A stretch of 64,000 bases of DNA, taken from Methanooceanicella nereidis (GTDB lineage Archaea > Halobacteriota > Methanocellia > Methanocellales > Methanocellaceae). The notes under the pieces were generated by a model. It was given only the letters and a program-made list of their open reading frames with translations. It had not been told where the DNA came from and ran no database searches. The position numbers were made by a program, and so were the translations under genes. Location of the stretch: assembly GCF_021023085.1 (NCBI RefSeq), contig NZ_PGCK01000003.1, forward strand, positions 62,001 through 126,000. Reading direction: 5' to 3'. The stretch's first letter is position 1; each line of letters opens with the position of its first letter. Shown in pieces: positions 63,089 through 64,000 of this stretch.

Positions 63089-63975
63089 CCTTCCAGATCA
63101 CAGTGGTCAGCGGCAAAGGCGGTACCGGCAAGACCACATTGACCGCATCCCTTGCATACCTGCTAAAGGATATCGTGGTGGCTGACTGTGATGTCGACGC
63201 CTCGAACCTGCACCTCCTCCTGGATCCCGTCGTGAAGGAAAAAAAGCCGTACTATGGCCATAAAATTTCCGCAGTCGACGAAGAGCTATGCACCGGATGC
63301 GGTCTTTGTGAAACGAATTGCAGGTTTGGAGCTATTAAAGTCGATGAAGGCCTTAAGGCTCACATAGACAGTATAGCATGCGAGGCATGCGGCGTATGCA
63401 GCTTTGTGTGCCCTGCCGGCGCGATAAAACTAGAAGACCGTCCGACAGGAGAAGTGTACATTTCCGATACGGATGTATGCCCTATGGTTCATGCCCGGCT
63501 TAATGCCGGCGAAGGCACCGCGGGTAAGCTTGTCACGATGGTGCGGGAAGAGGCCTGTAAGATCGCCGGCAAGGACGGCATGGTGCTGATAGACGGCCCT
63601 CCTGGCATAGGATGCCCTGTCATAGCGTCGGTGGCAGGAACTAACATAGCCGTGATAGTCATAGAGCCTACGGTGTCGGGTGTTAACGACTTTAACAGAG
63701 TCCTGAGCGTTGTAAATCGATTTAAGGTCAAGCCCTGTGTCTGCATAAACAAGTATGACCTTAACCTGCATTACACCGAATGCGTAGAGGGCTACTGTAA
63801 AGAGGCCGGGATCAGAGTTCTCGGAAGGGTGCCGTACGACAGGGAGGTCTATGACAGCATATGTGACGGCATCGTCCCGGTAAAAGGCGTACGCGATGAG
63901 ATCAAAGCATATTACGTTAACATATTTGAAAATTTAAAAAGACTGATAGACGAGATAAGGAGTGAAAATAAATGA
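63085..63975 (+). CDS. MinD-superfamily P-loop ATPase with inserted ferredoxin domain (second)
   Basis: A 296-residue paralogue of the previous gene: Walker A SGKGGTGKTT, DCDVDASNLHLLL, ferredoxin insert CTGCGLCETNCRFGA and CEACGVCSFVCPAGA, and IDGPPGIGCPVIA. The two adjacent, coupled copies suggest a heterodimer. Its stop overlaps the ATG of the next NifX-like gene. Confidence 0.92.
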   Translation: MTFQITVVSGKGGTGKTTLTASLAYLLKDIVVADCDVDASNLHLLLDPVVKEKKPYYGHKISAVDEELCTGCGLCETNCRFGAIKVDEGLKAHIDSIACEACGVCSFVCPAGAIKLEDRPTGEVYISDTDVCPMVHARLNAGEGTAGKLVTMVREEACKIAGKDGMVLIDGPPGIGCPVIASVAGTNIAVIVIEPTVSGVNDFNRVLSVVNRFKVKPCVCINKYDLNLHYTECVEGYCKEAGIRVLGRVPYDREVYDSICDGIVPVKGVRDEIKAYYVNIFENLKRLIDEIRSENK

Positions 63976-64000
63976 AAGTGTGTATACCAAAGGAAGGGTA
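63972..64000 (+). CDS. NifX-like protein, start only
   Basis: The first nine codons (MKVCIPKEG) are visible before the window ends; they closely resemble MKICIPKEG of the gene at 60728. The ATG overlaps the previous stop (ATGA), so it continues the operon. Confidence 0.7.

Overview
The window looks like a chromosomal segment of a methanogenic euryarchaeon. The markers are formylmethanofuran dehydrogenase subunits B, D and E, a Tfx regulator, archaeal lipid enzymes (CarS and a CDP-alcohol phosphatidyltransferase), a DUF373 membrane protein, NifI1/NifI2 between nifH and nifD, and archaeal TATA/BRE promoters, several apparently leaderless. Gene content and base composition fit Methanocellales or Methanosarcinales best; this placement is inference. 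No rRNA, tRNA, CRISPR array, insertion sequence or origin was recognised.

Layout. 1-8.6 kb holds general genes: a truncated secreted protein, a serine hydroxymethyltransferase-family gene with serB and a coiled-coil partner, DUF373, a phosphoribosyltransferase and an MgtC/DUF4010 membrane protein. A large hairpin-forming repeat lies at 5.2-5.4 kb. 8.6-18.3 kb carries a very large secreted beta-propeller protein with a PGF-CTERM-like tail, an AN1 zinc-finger rhomboid protease, a DUF2148 protein, a PAS sensor kinase, and a membrane ferredoxin divergent from a TrmB regulator. 18.3-21.7 kb is a CO dehydrogenase (cooS) module with a metal-binding HMA protein, a zinc ribbon and a divergent HTH-V4R regulator, separated by paired palindromes.

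22.5-47.9 kb is one long molybdenum region. It contains a TrmO-FmdE fusion, moeA, two fdhD genes, fwdB/fwdD, the divergent tfx, an FmdE/zinc-ribbon protein, a MOT1-type molybdate transporter, a Mop protein and two convergent modABC operons. Two further TrmO-family genes follow, one of them inside a mod operon. Next comes a complete group III Mo-nitrogenase operon: nifH, nifI1, nifI2, nifD, nifK, nifE, nifN, a [2Fe-2S] ferredoxin and an AnfO-like gene. Uptake, cofactor assembly and two classes of Mo enzyme are thus colinear. Just upstream of nifH, inside the same transcript, is a 37-codon reading frame that is a diverged copy of the nifH 5' end.

48-64 kb carries TspO, lipid genes, a cytosolic HtrA protease, a rubrerythrin/superoxide reductase pair under a perfect 22-bp palindrome, an AdoMet decarboxylase followed by a densely structured non-coding stretch, an alanine dehydrogenase-family gene, a second propeller surface protein, a class II photolyase and a PHP protein. 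The end of the window is a NifX-like/DUF5320/MinD-ferredoxin cluster of the kind linked to orange-protein-type iron-sulfur or Mo cluster handling, interrupted by a second large hairpin repeat; it runs off the edge.
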